Origin: Candidatus Babeliales bacterium
Lineage (GTDB): Bacteria; Babelota; Babeliae; Babelales; JANWKD01
Assembly (NCBI GenBank): GCA_025451595.1
Contig: JANWKD010000009.1
Location: 1 to 18,551, forward strand
Direction of reading: 5' to 3'
DNA length: 18,551 bases
Shown: positions 7,286 through 15,048 of the stretch, one piece after another
Layout of the letters: every line of letters starts with the position of its first letter
How positions within the stretch are numbered: position 1 is the first letter of the stretch
The notes under the pieces: model-generated
Seen by the model: only the letters and a program-made list of their open reading frames with translations
What the model was told of the DNA's origin: nothing
The model's database searches: none
Translations under genes and position numbers: made by a program

Positions 7286-8888
7286 CGAAAGGAGATTGCT
7301 TGGTTCTATTATTTCTGGGTCATTGACCGAAGGCTTTTTAATGCGCATTAACCCAGATACAAACCTAGAAGAAATTAAAACGGGAAAGTTTGTTTCTATT
7401 GTAGGGTCTCAATATACTTTTTTTTCTCTCATTACTGATCTTAAATTAGAAGTCACCAACCCCGACATTTTACTATTTCCACCTAATAAACAAGAATCCT
7501 TATTGCTCAAACAGTTAAGTAAGCGAGATATTTATGCGCTGGCTACGCTTAAGCCTATGGTAATGCTTACTGCTCAAAATCAAGTGGTGCCAGTCAAGAC
7601 TATTCCCCCGCATTTCTCGGGCGTTTATGAAGTCAATGAGCATGATGTTGCATTAATTTTTGGTGATGAGCATGAGCCAAGTAAGCGTTATTTTAACATT
7701 GGTTGTCCCATTGACATGAGTACACCGGTATGTCTTGATTTGGATCGATTAACAGAGAGAAGTAATGGTATTTTTGGAAAAACAGGTACTGGTAAAACGT
7801 TCTTGACTCGACTTGTGCTTGCCGGTCTTATAAAAAGCGATAAAGCGGTTAACCTCATTTTTGATATGCACAGCGAATATGGTCTTCAAGCGCGCAAAGA
7901 AAGCAAAGATCATTCTTTTGTCAAAGGTCTTAAAACGTTATTTCCTCATAAAGTAACTATCTTTTCCCTCGATCCTGACTCTACCAGGCGACGGGGTAGT
8001 ATGCCTGATGTTGATATTGTTTTGCCCTATCAATCAATACACGTCGAAGATATACTATCATTACAAGAAGAGCTTAATCTCAATTCCACCGCTGTTGAAG
8101 CTGCTTACTTAATTTCAGCAAGACATAAAAAAGACTGGCTACAAATATTACTCGAGCAAGGTGAACGACTTAAAGAATTTGCACAAGAGGTAGGCGCGCA
8201 TCCAGAATCCATTGCAGCGCTCTATCGAAAATTAAAGCGCATAGAGCGACTTCCATTTTTTAAAAGAAGCGATCAATCGTGCAATTCAAGCATTGATCAG
8301 TTAATGGAATATTTGTCGCGTGGTATTTCGGTAATTGTGGAGTTTGGTAATTATACTTCAACCTTTTGTTATCTATTGATTGCCAACATTATTACCAGAC
8401 GTATTCATAGTGAGTATGTGGAAAAAACAGAAAAATTTTTAGGTTCCCAGCGCACGCAAGACGAACCAAAAAAGCTTATGATTTGCATTGAAGAAGCACA
8501 TAAATTTTTAAACCCATCCGCCGCGCGTCAAACTATTTTTGGCACTATTGCGCGTGAAATGCGTAAATATTACGTTTCATTACTCGTAGTAGATCAACGA
8601 CCATCTGGTATTGACCAAGAAATAATATCACAAATTGGTACCAAAATTGTCGCACAACTCAATGATGAGAAAGATATTCAGGCAGTACTGACTGGTATCA
8701 ATAATGCAAACCAATTACGTACAGTGCTCGCTTCTCTGGACAGTAAAAAACAGGCTCTTCTACTTGGTCACGCTATTACCATGCCAGTTGTCGTTCAAAC
8801 GCGTGAATATAATGAAGAGTTCTACAAAGCTATTTCAATGGGCGCTATACCACTCGACCTTGATCGGGCAATGCAGGAGCTATTTTAA
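7278..8888 (+). CDS. herA: HerA-type DNA translocase/helicase ATPase
   Basis: FtsK/HerA-superfamily hexameric ATPase, 536 residues. The N-terminus (LGSIISGSLTEGFLMRI...GKFVSIVG) fits the HAS-barrel of HerA proteins. The ATPase core has Walker A GKTGTGKT (167-174), a DMHSEYG motif, Walker B LMICIEEAHKFLN (from 400) with adjacent acidic residues 405-406, and the sensor/arginine-finger region VVDQRPSGIDQEIISQIGTK. In archaea HerA works with the NurA nuclease in DNA end resection; in some bacteria it pairs with Sir2 or NurA in phage defence. No nuclease or Sir2 gene adjoins it. Its place as the third gene of an ATP synthase operon argues for a housekeeping role. The start overlaps the atpC stop. 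Confidence 0.88.
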   Translation: MRNERRLLGSIISGSLTEGFLMRINPDTNLEEIKTGKFVSIVGSQYTFFSLITDLKLEVTNPDILLFPPNKQESLLLKQLSKRDIYALATLKPMVMLTAQNQVVPVKTIPPHFSGVYEVNEHDVALIFGDEHEPSKRYFNIGCPIDMSTPVCLDLDRLTERSNGIFGKTGTGKTFLTRLVLAGLIKSDKAVNLIFDMHSEYGLQARKESKDHSFVKGLKTLFPHKVTIFSLDPDSTRRRGSMPDVDIVLPYQSIHVEDILSLQEELNLNSTAVEAAYLISARHKKDWLQILLEQGERLKEFAQEVGAHPESIAALYRKLKRIERLPFFKRSDQSCNSSIDQLMEYLSRGISVIVEFGNYTSTFCYLLIANIITRRIHSEYVEKTEKFLGSQRTQDEPKKLMICIEEAHKFLNPSAARQTIFGTIAREMRKYYVSLLVVDQRPSGIDQEIISQIGTKIVAQLNDEKDIQAVLTGINNANQLRTVLASLDSKKQALLLGHAITMPVVVQTREYNEEFYKAISMGAIPLDLDRAMQELF

Positions 8889-8900
8889 TTTTTTTTAAAA

Positions 8901-8909
8901 TGGTATAAT
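8901..8909 (+). promoter_or_regulatory. Extended -10 promoter of the metallopeptidase gene
   Basis: TGGTATAAT (8901-8909) is a perfect extended -10 element (TGnTATAAT), 31 bases before the ATG. Ribosome site AAAAGGG (8930-8936) follows. No clear -35 is seen, as is usual for this promoter class. Confidence 0.6.
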
Positions 8910-8940
8910 CCGATCGAAATTTTAAATTAAAAGGGTTTTT

Positions 8941-9993
8941 ATGCAAATCATGTATCTGCTATTTGTGGTAGGATTTTCATTGCAAGCTATGTCGTTATGC
9001 ACCATCTATCGTCATGCATGGGACCGTGCAGTCCTTGGCAACTTTCATGGCTTTAAAAACCTTGTTACGAAATATAATCTACCCATAGATAAAGTTATAC
9101 AGTCTCCTGATGGGCCTCTGAGTCCGCTGATACTCCATACCGTTAAATCCATAGATGATATTGAGCACAGTAAAAAAATGATCAAATTTTGTCACACGAG
9201 GAAATCCAATTTTGCTATCCAGACAGATTTGCACGAAAATATAGTGCATTTTGCCGCTTATTTTAAAAATGTGTCAGCACTTTTAACTATGAAAAATTAT
9301 TCATCAGTTCAAAATATATTATATCATCAAAGCAGTGACGGGGACTCTCCTCTATCGCTTGCAAATCATCCTTATTACGATAAACGGCCCGGTATAGAAA
9401 TATATCGTCCTCGTATCGCTACGGTGGCAGCTCTTAAAAAATTAGGATATGAACTAAAAAAAGACCCGCTCTATAAAAAAAATAAGCTTTCAACTGATCT
9501 TATTGACTTGTGGTATAATCAAGGAGAGCTTAATAAAGGATTAGAGCTGGAAGCTGCTAAAAAGAAAACTCAACAGTCTCTTAAACAAGAAATTCGCCGT
9601 ATAATAAAAGATTTTCCTATTATTAATGATATTAGAATCAATAATTTTAATGGCCTTGCTGGTGCAGCGCGTTACGATAATACACGAACAATAGAGGTCT
9701 CAATTAAATTTTTAGAGATACCATTTAAAAGACCAATGGTCTTGCACGAGCTAGCACATCATCTTTTGGGCCATGTTCCCAATGAAAATGAGATAGATTC
9801 CTCGTTAATGTTTAATGATGAAACATTTATAAAACAAGAGGAAGAAGCTGATGATTTCACCATCAAAATATGCCCTGAAGAGTTTATACAAGCTTGCCAA
9901 TATTGCATTGATAATAATATTGGATCAAATCCATTTATAGCTTATGAAAAACGCATAGAACGAGCTAAAAGATATATTGCTATACATAAATAA
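8941..9993 (+). CDS. Exported ankyrin-like protein with zincin metallopeptidase domain
   Basis: 350 residues. Residues 1-18 look like a signal peptide (MYLLFVVGFSLQAMS). Residues about 25-170 contain degenerate ankyrin-like helices (ENIVHFAAYFKNVSALLTM, DGDSPLSLANHP). The C-terminal third carries a zincin active site: HELAHHLLGH (269-278) with the catalytic Glu270, and a downstream glutamate-bearing motif EEEADDF (300-306) that should supply the third zinc ligand. The pattern resembles IrrE/ImmA- and M48-like peptidases. ImmA-type enzymes are usually cytosolic and paired with a repressor; here there is no such partner and the protein is probably exported. The start has AAAAGGG upstream. The stop lies 2 bases from the stop of the convergent next gene. 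Confidence 0.78.
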   Translation: MQIMYLLFVVGFSLQAMSLCTIYRHAWDRAVLGNFHGFKNLVTKYNLPIDKVIQSPDGPLSPLILHTVKSIDDIEHSKKMIKFCHTRKSNFAIQTDLHENIVHFAAYFKNVSALLTMKNYSSVQNILYHQSSDGDSPLSLANHPYYDKRPGIEIYRPRIATVAALKKLGYELKKDPLYKKNKLSTDLIDLWYNQGELNKGLELEAAKKKTQQSLKQEIRRIIKDFPIINDIRINNFNGLAGAARYDNTRTIEVSIKFLEIPFKRPMVLHELAHHLLGHVPNENEIDSSLMFNDETFIKQEEEADDFTIKICPEEFIQACQYCIDNNIGSNPFIAYEKRIERAKRYIAIHK

Positions 9994-9995
9994 GT

Positions 9996-11924
9996 TCATT
10001 TTAGGTGTATTTTATTTTCTTTTAAATGTTCGAGTAAAATATTCGCTATATACGGATGATCTTTTAGCACTGCTTTATACATTTGTTTTTTTTCATCTTC
10101 AATAAATATAAACATTATTGGATTTGATTCTTTTTTCATATATTCATAAAAAGCAGTTTCTATAGTTAATGCAATACCCATTGGAAAAAGTTTTTTATTT
10201 GCTAATTTATCAACTATACCTGTTTTTTGCGCTACATAATCTAAATAAGATCCAGCAATGCGCTTTTTCAATTCTGCTGCGTCCGGTAACGCTATGAGCT
10301 CAGATTCAATAGCAGAAAATGCAGAAATATTTTTGGTTGTCTCTGTAGTCTTGGTTGTTTTCGGTAAAGGATAATATCCCACTAATACTTCTCTAAGCAT
10401 AAACGATGTTGCGGTTAAAATATCTTGCAATTTTTTTAGTATTGCCTGCTGAGAAGTCTGATACCGCATACATAGTTCATCTTCAAGCCAGTCATTTGCT
10501 TTTTGCGCATTGTAACGACAATAGTTATAATAATATAATGCTTTGGTTGTTATTTTGCTTTGCCACTTTGAAATTTGATTCGAAACTAATTCAGGATTTT
10601 CTATTGATTTAATATATGATTCAAGATCTTTATGTGTGTCAATCCAATGCCAGATTAATTCGTCCGCATTAAGATTAATATTATCTAATTTCCCCAACTT
10701 TGCTAGATAATTAAAAATGCAGATTTTCAATAATGAAGGAAGTCCTTTTTTTATAATTTCATAACTTTTTAACTCATCATCCTCGGGCATATGAGCGTAA
10801 ATTTTGCTAGCGATAGAACTTAATTCGTCAAACCAATTTTGTGCATATAAAACATACAAGCCAAAAAATTGGTCCTTATGCTCAGCATGAATGAAATTAA
10901 TAATCTCTTCGGGGTTTTTTTCTTGAAGCTGCTCTGCATTAATGTTTAATTTTTTTAATATAAAGACAATTAAAGCTTGATCTATTTGCGGAAAATTCTT
11001 TAAATATTCAACACTTGCTATTTTTTCATCAACCTCTGCTGGATTTTCTTTATATTTCTCCTTTATATAATATAATGCTTCTGCCAATATTAGTGCTGAA
11101 ATTAATTTACCTATTATATACGACTTGTTATTTTCTAATGCTTCCTTGTGTGAACCGGTAGGAACCAATGCTTTATCCTGTGGGATAATTTTAGAACGCT
11201 CCAGTTGTGCATGCAATGCTTGTTCATTGAGAAAATTTTGTATTAAGAGCTCTTTTTGTTGATTTGCCTCTTGTCCGATTGCAACTATTTCTCCTTGCTT
11301 GAAAAATTTTCTAAAAAAAGCTGCTTTTTCTTGGGGGGTAAATTTGACGTTATTATGTGAAACACCCAACATTCCGGCTATACGATTAGTTTCTCGAGCC
11401 TGCATTTGAGTATATTGCTCATCGTAAATTTGTTGAATTGACTTTGTTAAATAATACTGAGACTTATTGCTAGATAAAAAATAATTAAGCTTTTCTAAAG
11501 TTTGAAACGATAATGCAGATAGACCCTTTATTCCATATTTTTCATGGAGATTTTTCAATCCAAGTAACACTGCATCTTGTTTATCTTGTTCAAGCAGTGT
11601 ATTAATATAAAAATCCATACCCAGAATATACATTTTTATAAAAGCTTTTTTAAGATATTGGACATCAACTCTTATACTGCTAAGTCCATTCTGAACTCGA
11701 GATAACGACTCAAACATTTGTCCTTCTTGAATGACTCCTTGCGACAAATTTCTATTCGTTGTTCTAAATTGACTAGAAACAGGTTTTAATAAATACGGTT
11801 TTAACGCAGAGCTAAAAAATGGCCTGCCTAGCTTTGAAATAGGCTGTAAAGCAACCATCGTTAAAGAACTCAAGTTTACAGTAACTATAAGAGCTATTTT
11901 TAAAATAAAAGAGATTTTGTTCAC
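9996..11924 (-). CDS. Exported protein of unknown function, paralogue A
   Basis: 642 residues, not recognised as any named family. Residues 1-25 look like a signal peptide (KISFILKIALIVTVNLSSL). Clear similarity to the gene at 16056-17897: a hydrophobic segment IIGKLISALILAEALYYI (about 268-286) followed by VEYLKNFPQIDQALIVFIL and NPEEII; then WHWID (about 425) and WLEDEL (about 480). Paralogue A carries an extra C-terminal region of about 100 residues with a Thr/Lys-rich linker (TTKTTETTK). The predicted structure is largely helical. The hydrophobic segment could be a second membrane anchor. The start is GTG with GGAAGG 5 bases upstream and no nearby in-frame ATG. An exported role in the host is inference from context. 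Confidence 0.8.
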   Translation of the reverse strand: MNKISFILKIALIVTVNLSSLTMVALQPISKLGRPFFSSALKPYLLKPVSSQFRTTNRNLSQGVIQEGQMFESLSRVQNGLSSIRVDVQYLKKAFIKMYILGMDFYINTLLEQDKQDAVLLGLKNLHEKYGIKGLSALSFQTLEKLNYFLSSNKSQYYLTKSIQQIYDEQYTQMQARETNRIAGMLGVSHNNVKFTPQEKAAFFRKFFKQGEIVAIGQEANQQKELLIQNFLNEQALHAQLERSKIIPQDKALVPTGSHKEALENNKSYIIGKLISALILAEALYYIKEKYKENPAEVDEKIASVEYLKNFPQIDQALIVFILKKLNINAEQLQEKNPEEIINFIHAEHKDQFFGLYVLYAQNWFDELSSIASKIYAHMPEDDELKSYEIIKKGLPSLLKICIFNYLAKLGKLDNINLNADELIWHWIDTHKDLESYIKSIENPELVSNQISKWQSKITTKALYYYNYCRYNAQKANDWLEDELCMRYQTSQQAILKKLQDILTATSFMLREVLVGYYPLPKTTKTTETTKNISAFSAIESELIALPDAAELKKRIAGSYLDYVAQKTGIVDKLANKKLFPMGIALTIETAFYEYMKKESNPIMFIFIEDEKKQMYKAVLKDHPYIANILLEHLKENKIHLK

Positions 11925-11967
11925 AATAACCTTCCAATATTTAATTATTAACTATAAGAATTTTACT

Positions 11968-11994
11968 AGTATAAGTATAACTAATTTATTTCAA
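11968..11994 (-). promoter_or_regulatory. Putative promoter of paralogue A
   Basis: On the minus strand TTGAAA (11994-11989) is followed by two back-to-back TATACT hexamers (11979-11974 and 11973-11968); the second is 15 bases from TTGAAA. A start near 11960 would leave a leader of about 36 bases. A similar TTTGAAA ... TATACT arrangement precedes paralogue B. Confidence 0.4.
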
Positions 11995-12089
11995 ATTGCA
12001 ACAACGTTGATAATTAGCGTGCAATCATAAAAACAATCAACGATTGCCGTAAATACTATTTGAATAATCAACATCTCCTATTATTGTAA

Positions 12090-12242
12090 ATTCAAAATAT
12101 TCTTAAAAAACCTCTCAGACCACAATCTGATCCCACAAAAGGCTATATTATATATGCCGGTGATGAAAATCAAGAACGCAGCAAAAGAACTGTTTTGTCT
12201 TGGCCACATGTTGATAGATATTGTCAATATGAAACCTATTGA
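12090..12242 (+). pseudogene. Decayed gene fragment, resembles C-terminus of a DUF4143 ATPase
   Basis: This lies in the 389-base gap between paralogue A and the hydrolase gene. A frame with no start codon reads about 50 residues to TGA at 12240-12242. It contains LKKPLRPQSDPTKGY, then IIYAGDENQERSKRTVLSWP. The look, with a GYxxYxGDExQxRS strand and then VLSW, fits the last strands of AAA-type ATPases of the DUF4143 family. Composition is protein-like and unlike the surrounding AT-rich spacer. There is no ATG, no ribosome site and a stop just upstream, so it is a remnant and not a gene. The rest of the gap (11925-12089) shows the promoter of paralogue A and nothing else I recognise. The family assignment is from memory of the motif and is moderate. 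Confidence 0.5.
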
Positions 12243-12248
12243 ATAATT

Positions 12249-12278
12249 TTGTAATTCTATTAATATAAGAATTAATAT
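12249..12278 (+). promoter_or_regulatory. Putative promoter of the hydrolase-deacetylase operon
   Basis: TTGTAA (12249-12254) and TAATAT (12273-12278) are 18 bases apart, 35 bases before the hydrolase start. The spacer contains an inverted repeat AATTCT/AGAATT around ATTAATATA. Weak consensus match. Confidence 0.35.
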
Positions 12279-12313
12279 GATTTTAATTCAAACTGGCTTT
12301 TGGAGGCTGCTGC

Positions 12314-13219
12314 GTGTCATTTAAGATTAAAAATGTAACCCTCTTGATTCTTTTCTCTTTAAGTTCATTGCTATATGGCCTAGAAGATAATTCCAAAAAT
12401 AGCTTTATATTTTCCCATGGATTTGGAAGCGCTGGGGTGAAAGTTAAGCGATATATAGCCCAAGGATTACTACCAGAAAATGCCGTAGGTTTTAATTATG
12501 TAGACGCCAAAAAATACATCGAACCAATAAAAGGTCTGGGGATAGGATTACGCATTCGGCAATGTTGTTTAGCTCAAGAAAATGATATACGCGAGTTGAC
12601 ATTAGCAATAAACGCTACAGAAAAAGACTGTATTTTGTATGGTGAATCGCGTGGCAGCAGTGCTATTTTAAACTATTTGGGCACTATGCCAAAATCAAAT
12701 AACAAGATAGCGGGAGCTATATTGGATTCACCCTTTGATTCATTGCAGCATGTTTTTGATTTTCAAATTAAGCGCTTAAGATTAACGAAAATAACGTCGA
12801 TTCAATCTATAGAAAAAATAGTATCAGTTTTACTTCCGAACTATAAAAAAAATGGCATACAACCAATTAACGTGATAAAAAATGTTCCCACTGAAATCCC
12901 GCTTTTAATTATTTGCTCCCAGAAAGATACTAAAGTTCCATGGAAAAGCGCTGTAATACTTTATAAGGCGTTACGAGAGAATAACCATCAAAAGGTTCAT
13001 ATTCTTATACTTCCGTATGGTTCGCATGCTTGGATTATGGAAGGGGCACACAAAACGCTTTATCGCAACGTTGTGCATGCATTTTATAAACGATATGGCA
13101 TTGAGCATAATGAAGAGTGGGCGCAAACGGGGAAAGATTTTTTTGAAAATTATTGTCAACTGAATGCTGATCAAATAGAAGACCTGTTAAATGGCGGCGC
13201 TCTGCCAAAAATCAATTAA
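12314..13219 (+). CDS. Exported alpha/beta hydrolase
   Basis: 301 residues with a signal peptide (residues 1-22, FKIKNVTLLILFSLSSLLYG). The body is an alpha/beta-hydrolase fold: FSHGFGSAG oxyanion-loop region, nucleophile elbow GESRG (110-114) with Ser112, then Asp205 in SQKDTKVP and His238 in GSHAW, giving a complete Ser-Asp-His triad in the right order. The substrate is unknown; an esterase, lipase, acyl-thioesterase or peptidase are all possible. The start is an unusual GTG at 12314, decided by a perfect GGAGG (12302-12306) 7 bases upstream. The deacetylase gene follows after 20 bases, so the two exported enzymes are probably cotranscribed. Confidence 0.85.
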   Translation: MSFKIKNVTLLILFSLSSLLYGLEDNSKNSFIFSHGFGSAGVKVKRYIAQGLLPENAVGFNYVDAKKYIEPIKGLGIGLRIRQCCLAQENDIRELTLAINATEKDCILYGESRGSSAILNYLGTMPKSNNKIAGAILDSPFDSLQHVFDFQIKRLRLTKITSIQSIEKIVSVLLPNYKKNGIQPINVIKNVPTEIPLLIICSQKDTKVPWKSAVILYKALRENNHQKVHILILPYGSHAWIMEGAHKTLYRNVVHAFYKRYGIEHNEEWAQTGKDFFENYCQLNADQIEDLLNGGALPKIN

Positions 13220-13239
13220 AAAAATATAAATGGAGTTTT

Positions 13240-14976
13240 ATGAAATTCGTATCTAAATTAGCACTCTATGCCTCATTAATTAGTTTAGTCCAAGCAACAC
13301 CATCAGCTTCGACCAAAGATCTCTTAAAAGGTATTGAAACAACAAATATAGCATTGGTAAAAGAAGCCTTAGCGCAAGGCGCGGATGCTAATTACGTCAA
13401 TTCTGATCAAAATGATCTGAGCAATAGTTGCTGGACACCGTCAATGAAGGCAATAGCAAGACTTGGTGGTTCAATTGTTACTACACAATCTATTTTTAAT
13501 TCTGTATATGCGTTAAAAGGATATGGAGTTTTTGCAGGAATAGCGGGCAGCGCCATAATTGCGGCACTCAAAAAATCCTGGTATATGTTTCCAATTGGCT
13601 TTGGAATGGTTGGTTCGCTCGAATATTTTATCGATATATCTGTTAGCAAAATTGATAAGCAAAAGATTCGTGATCAATTTGAAATTGCAAAATTACTTAT
13701 TGAAAAAGAAAATAAACTCTGGCTTGCTAACAATAATGTCTGTAATGCCTCTCTTGTAGATGAAGCGCTTGGTCTGATGCACTCACCAAATTTATGCCCA
13801 CCCTATGATAATCGATATTTAAATGCAGAATATAAAGAAATGTTACAAACGTTGCATAGAATGGTGCCTCACCAAAACTGGTATCAAGTATGGCACATGC
13901 GCAAAGACTCTAAGCCTCCTATGATCAGTACGTTATTATATAATGACGATGTGGAACAAAATAGTTCTTTCCAGCCAACAACACCCGTCGCTACAAAACT
14001 GAATACGTTTAAACAGATTGATATACAAGGCAAGGTTCCCTTCGTTTTTCATCCTCATTATGATATAAGCTTTGCTGGTTTAGAAAAGCTGCATCCATTT
14101 GATACCAAAAAATATAGTAAAATTGCGCAATATCTTATAAAGAATTTAAAATTATCAAAAGATCAATTCTATACGCCAATCATGATTAGCGATGAGGATA
14201 TGTTGCTTGTACACACCAAAGAATATAGTAACTCCTTACAAAGTTCATGGAAGCTCGGTTTGATTGCCGACATGCCGCTACTTGGACTATTGCCAAATAA
14301 AGTAGTTCAAAAAGCATTACTTAACCCAGTAAAACTAGCGACTGGTGGTACCGTTTTAGCCACACAACTTGCTTTAGAATATGGATGGGCAATTAATCTA
14401 TCGGGCGGTTATCATCATGCAAAAGCAGCAGAGCCAGTGCTTGGTGGTTTTTGTATTATCAACGACATTTGTATAGCAACAAAAAAAATCTTACTGCAGC
14501 ACCCAGAATTCCGTATTTTAATTGTCGATCTTGATGCGCATCAGGGCAATGGTATTGAAGATATTTTAAAGAACGAACCAAATGTTGCTATTTTTGATAT
14601 GTTTAATGCTCTTACTTGGCCAGGAGATTATGCTTGCCAAGAACGGATTAATTTTAGATTTCCGCTCAAATCACGCACTGATGATAAAGAATATCTACGA
14701 ATTCTTTCTAACGCGCTGCCATGCGCAATTGATTCTGTAAAGCCAGATCTCATTATCTATAATGCGGGAACCGATATCTACGAAAAAGACCCAATTGGTG
14801 CATTATCTGTTTCTAAGCAAGGAATTATTGATCGCGATCAATTTGTTTTTGAGCAAGCGATACATCGTAATATTCCTATTGTGATGACGTTGTCAGGCGG
14901 TTATCATGCAGATAGCCATGCCATTGTGAGTGAATCAATAGAAAATTTGTGGTATAACGACGTATTGAAAAAATAA
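13240..14976 (+). CDS. Exported ankyrin plus class IV (HDAC11-like) deacetylase
   Basis: 578 residues. Signal peptide 1-19 (MKFVSKLALYASLISLVQA). Residues 25-60 form an ankyrin-like repeat (LVKEALAQGADANYV); a hydrophobic stretch at about 92-130 interrupts before another helical repeat. From about 265 the protein matches class IV histone deacetylases: FVFHPHYDISFAGLEKLHPF, GGYHHA (389-394) with the His392-His393 pair, DLDAHQGNG (430-438), NAGTD (508-512) and SGGYH (552-556). Zinc ligands are Asp432, His434 and Asp512; Tyr555 is the expected transition-state residue. All key residues are present, so an active Zn-dependent deacylase is likely. Human HDAC11 prefers long-chain fatty-acyl lysine. 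Export to the host is inference. GGAG lies 4 bases before the ATG. Confidence 0.9.
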   Translation: MKFVSKLALYASLISLVQATPSASTKDLLKGIETTNIALVKEALAQGADANYVNSDQNDLSNSCWTPSMKAIARLGGSIVTTQSIFNSVYALKGYGVFAGIAGSAIIAALKKSWYMFPIGFGMVGSLEYFIDISVSKIDKQKIRDQFEIAKLLIEKENKLWLANNNVCNASLVDEALGLMHSPNLCPPYDNRYLNAEYKEMLQTLHRMVPHQNWYQVWHMRKDSKPPMISTLLYNDDVEQNSSFQPTTPVATKLNTFKQIDIQGKVPFVFHPHYDISFAGLEKLHPFDTKKYSKIAQYLIKNLKLSKDQFYTPIMISDEDMLLVHTKEYSNSLQSSWKLGLIADMPLLGLLPNKVVQKALLNPVKLATGGTVLATQLALEYGWAINLSGGYHHAKAAEPVLGGFCIINDICIATKKILLQHPEFRILIVDLDAHQGNGIEDILKNEPNVAIFDMFNALTWPGDYACQERINFRFPLKSRTDDKEYLRILSNALPCAIDSVKPDLIIYNAGTDIYEKDPIGALSVSKQGIIDRDQFVFEQAIHRNIPIVMTLSGGYHADSHAIVSESIENLWYNDVLKK

Positions 14977-14980
14977 CAAA

Positions 14981-15026
14981 ATAAGCGAGATGATACATAC
15001 ATAAATCATTAAATCATCTCGCTTAT
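14981..15026. terminator. Perfect 14-bp hairpin between convergent genes
   Basis: ATAAGCGAGATGAT (14981-14994) pairs perfectly with ATCATCTCGCTTAT (15013-15026) across an 18-base loop. It sits between the convergent stops of the deacetylase and F-box genes. On the minus strand it is followed by a T-rich run (complement of 14968-14980), so it should end the F-box transcript. On the plus strand no good T-run follows. Confidence 0.75.
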
Positions 15027-15048
15027 GTAAACTGAAATAAAAAATTAT

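Noticed and set aside
7278..8888. HerA-based anti-phage defence system
   Set aside because: No NurA nuclease, Sir2 or other partner adjoins it; the neighbours are ATP synthase genes upstream and an effector gene downstream.
8704..8898. 64-residue plus-strand frame at the herA 3' end
   Set aside because: Lies within herA in another frame, with no independent support.
9721..9882. ImmA-ImmR type mobile-element control module
   Set aside because: No helix-turn-helix repressor or integrase gene nearby, and the protein starts with a signal peptide.
12158..12242. Short plus-strand frame starting at ATG 12158
   Set aside because: It is out of frame with the protein-like remnant at 12090-12242, and it has no ribosome site or recognisable content.
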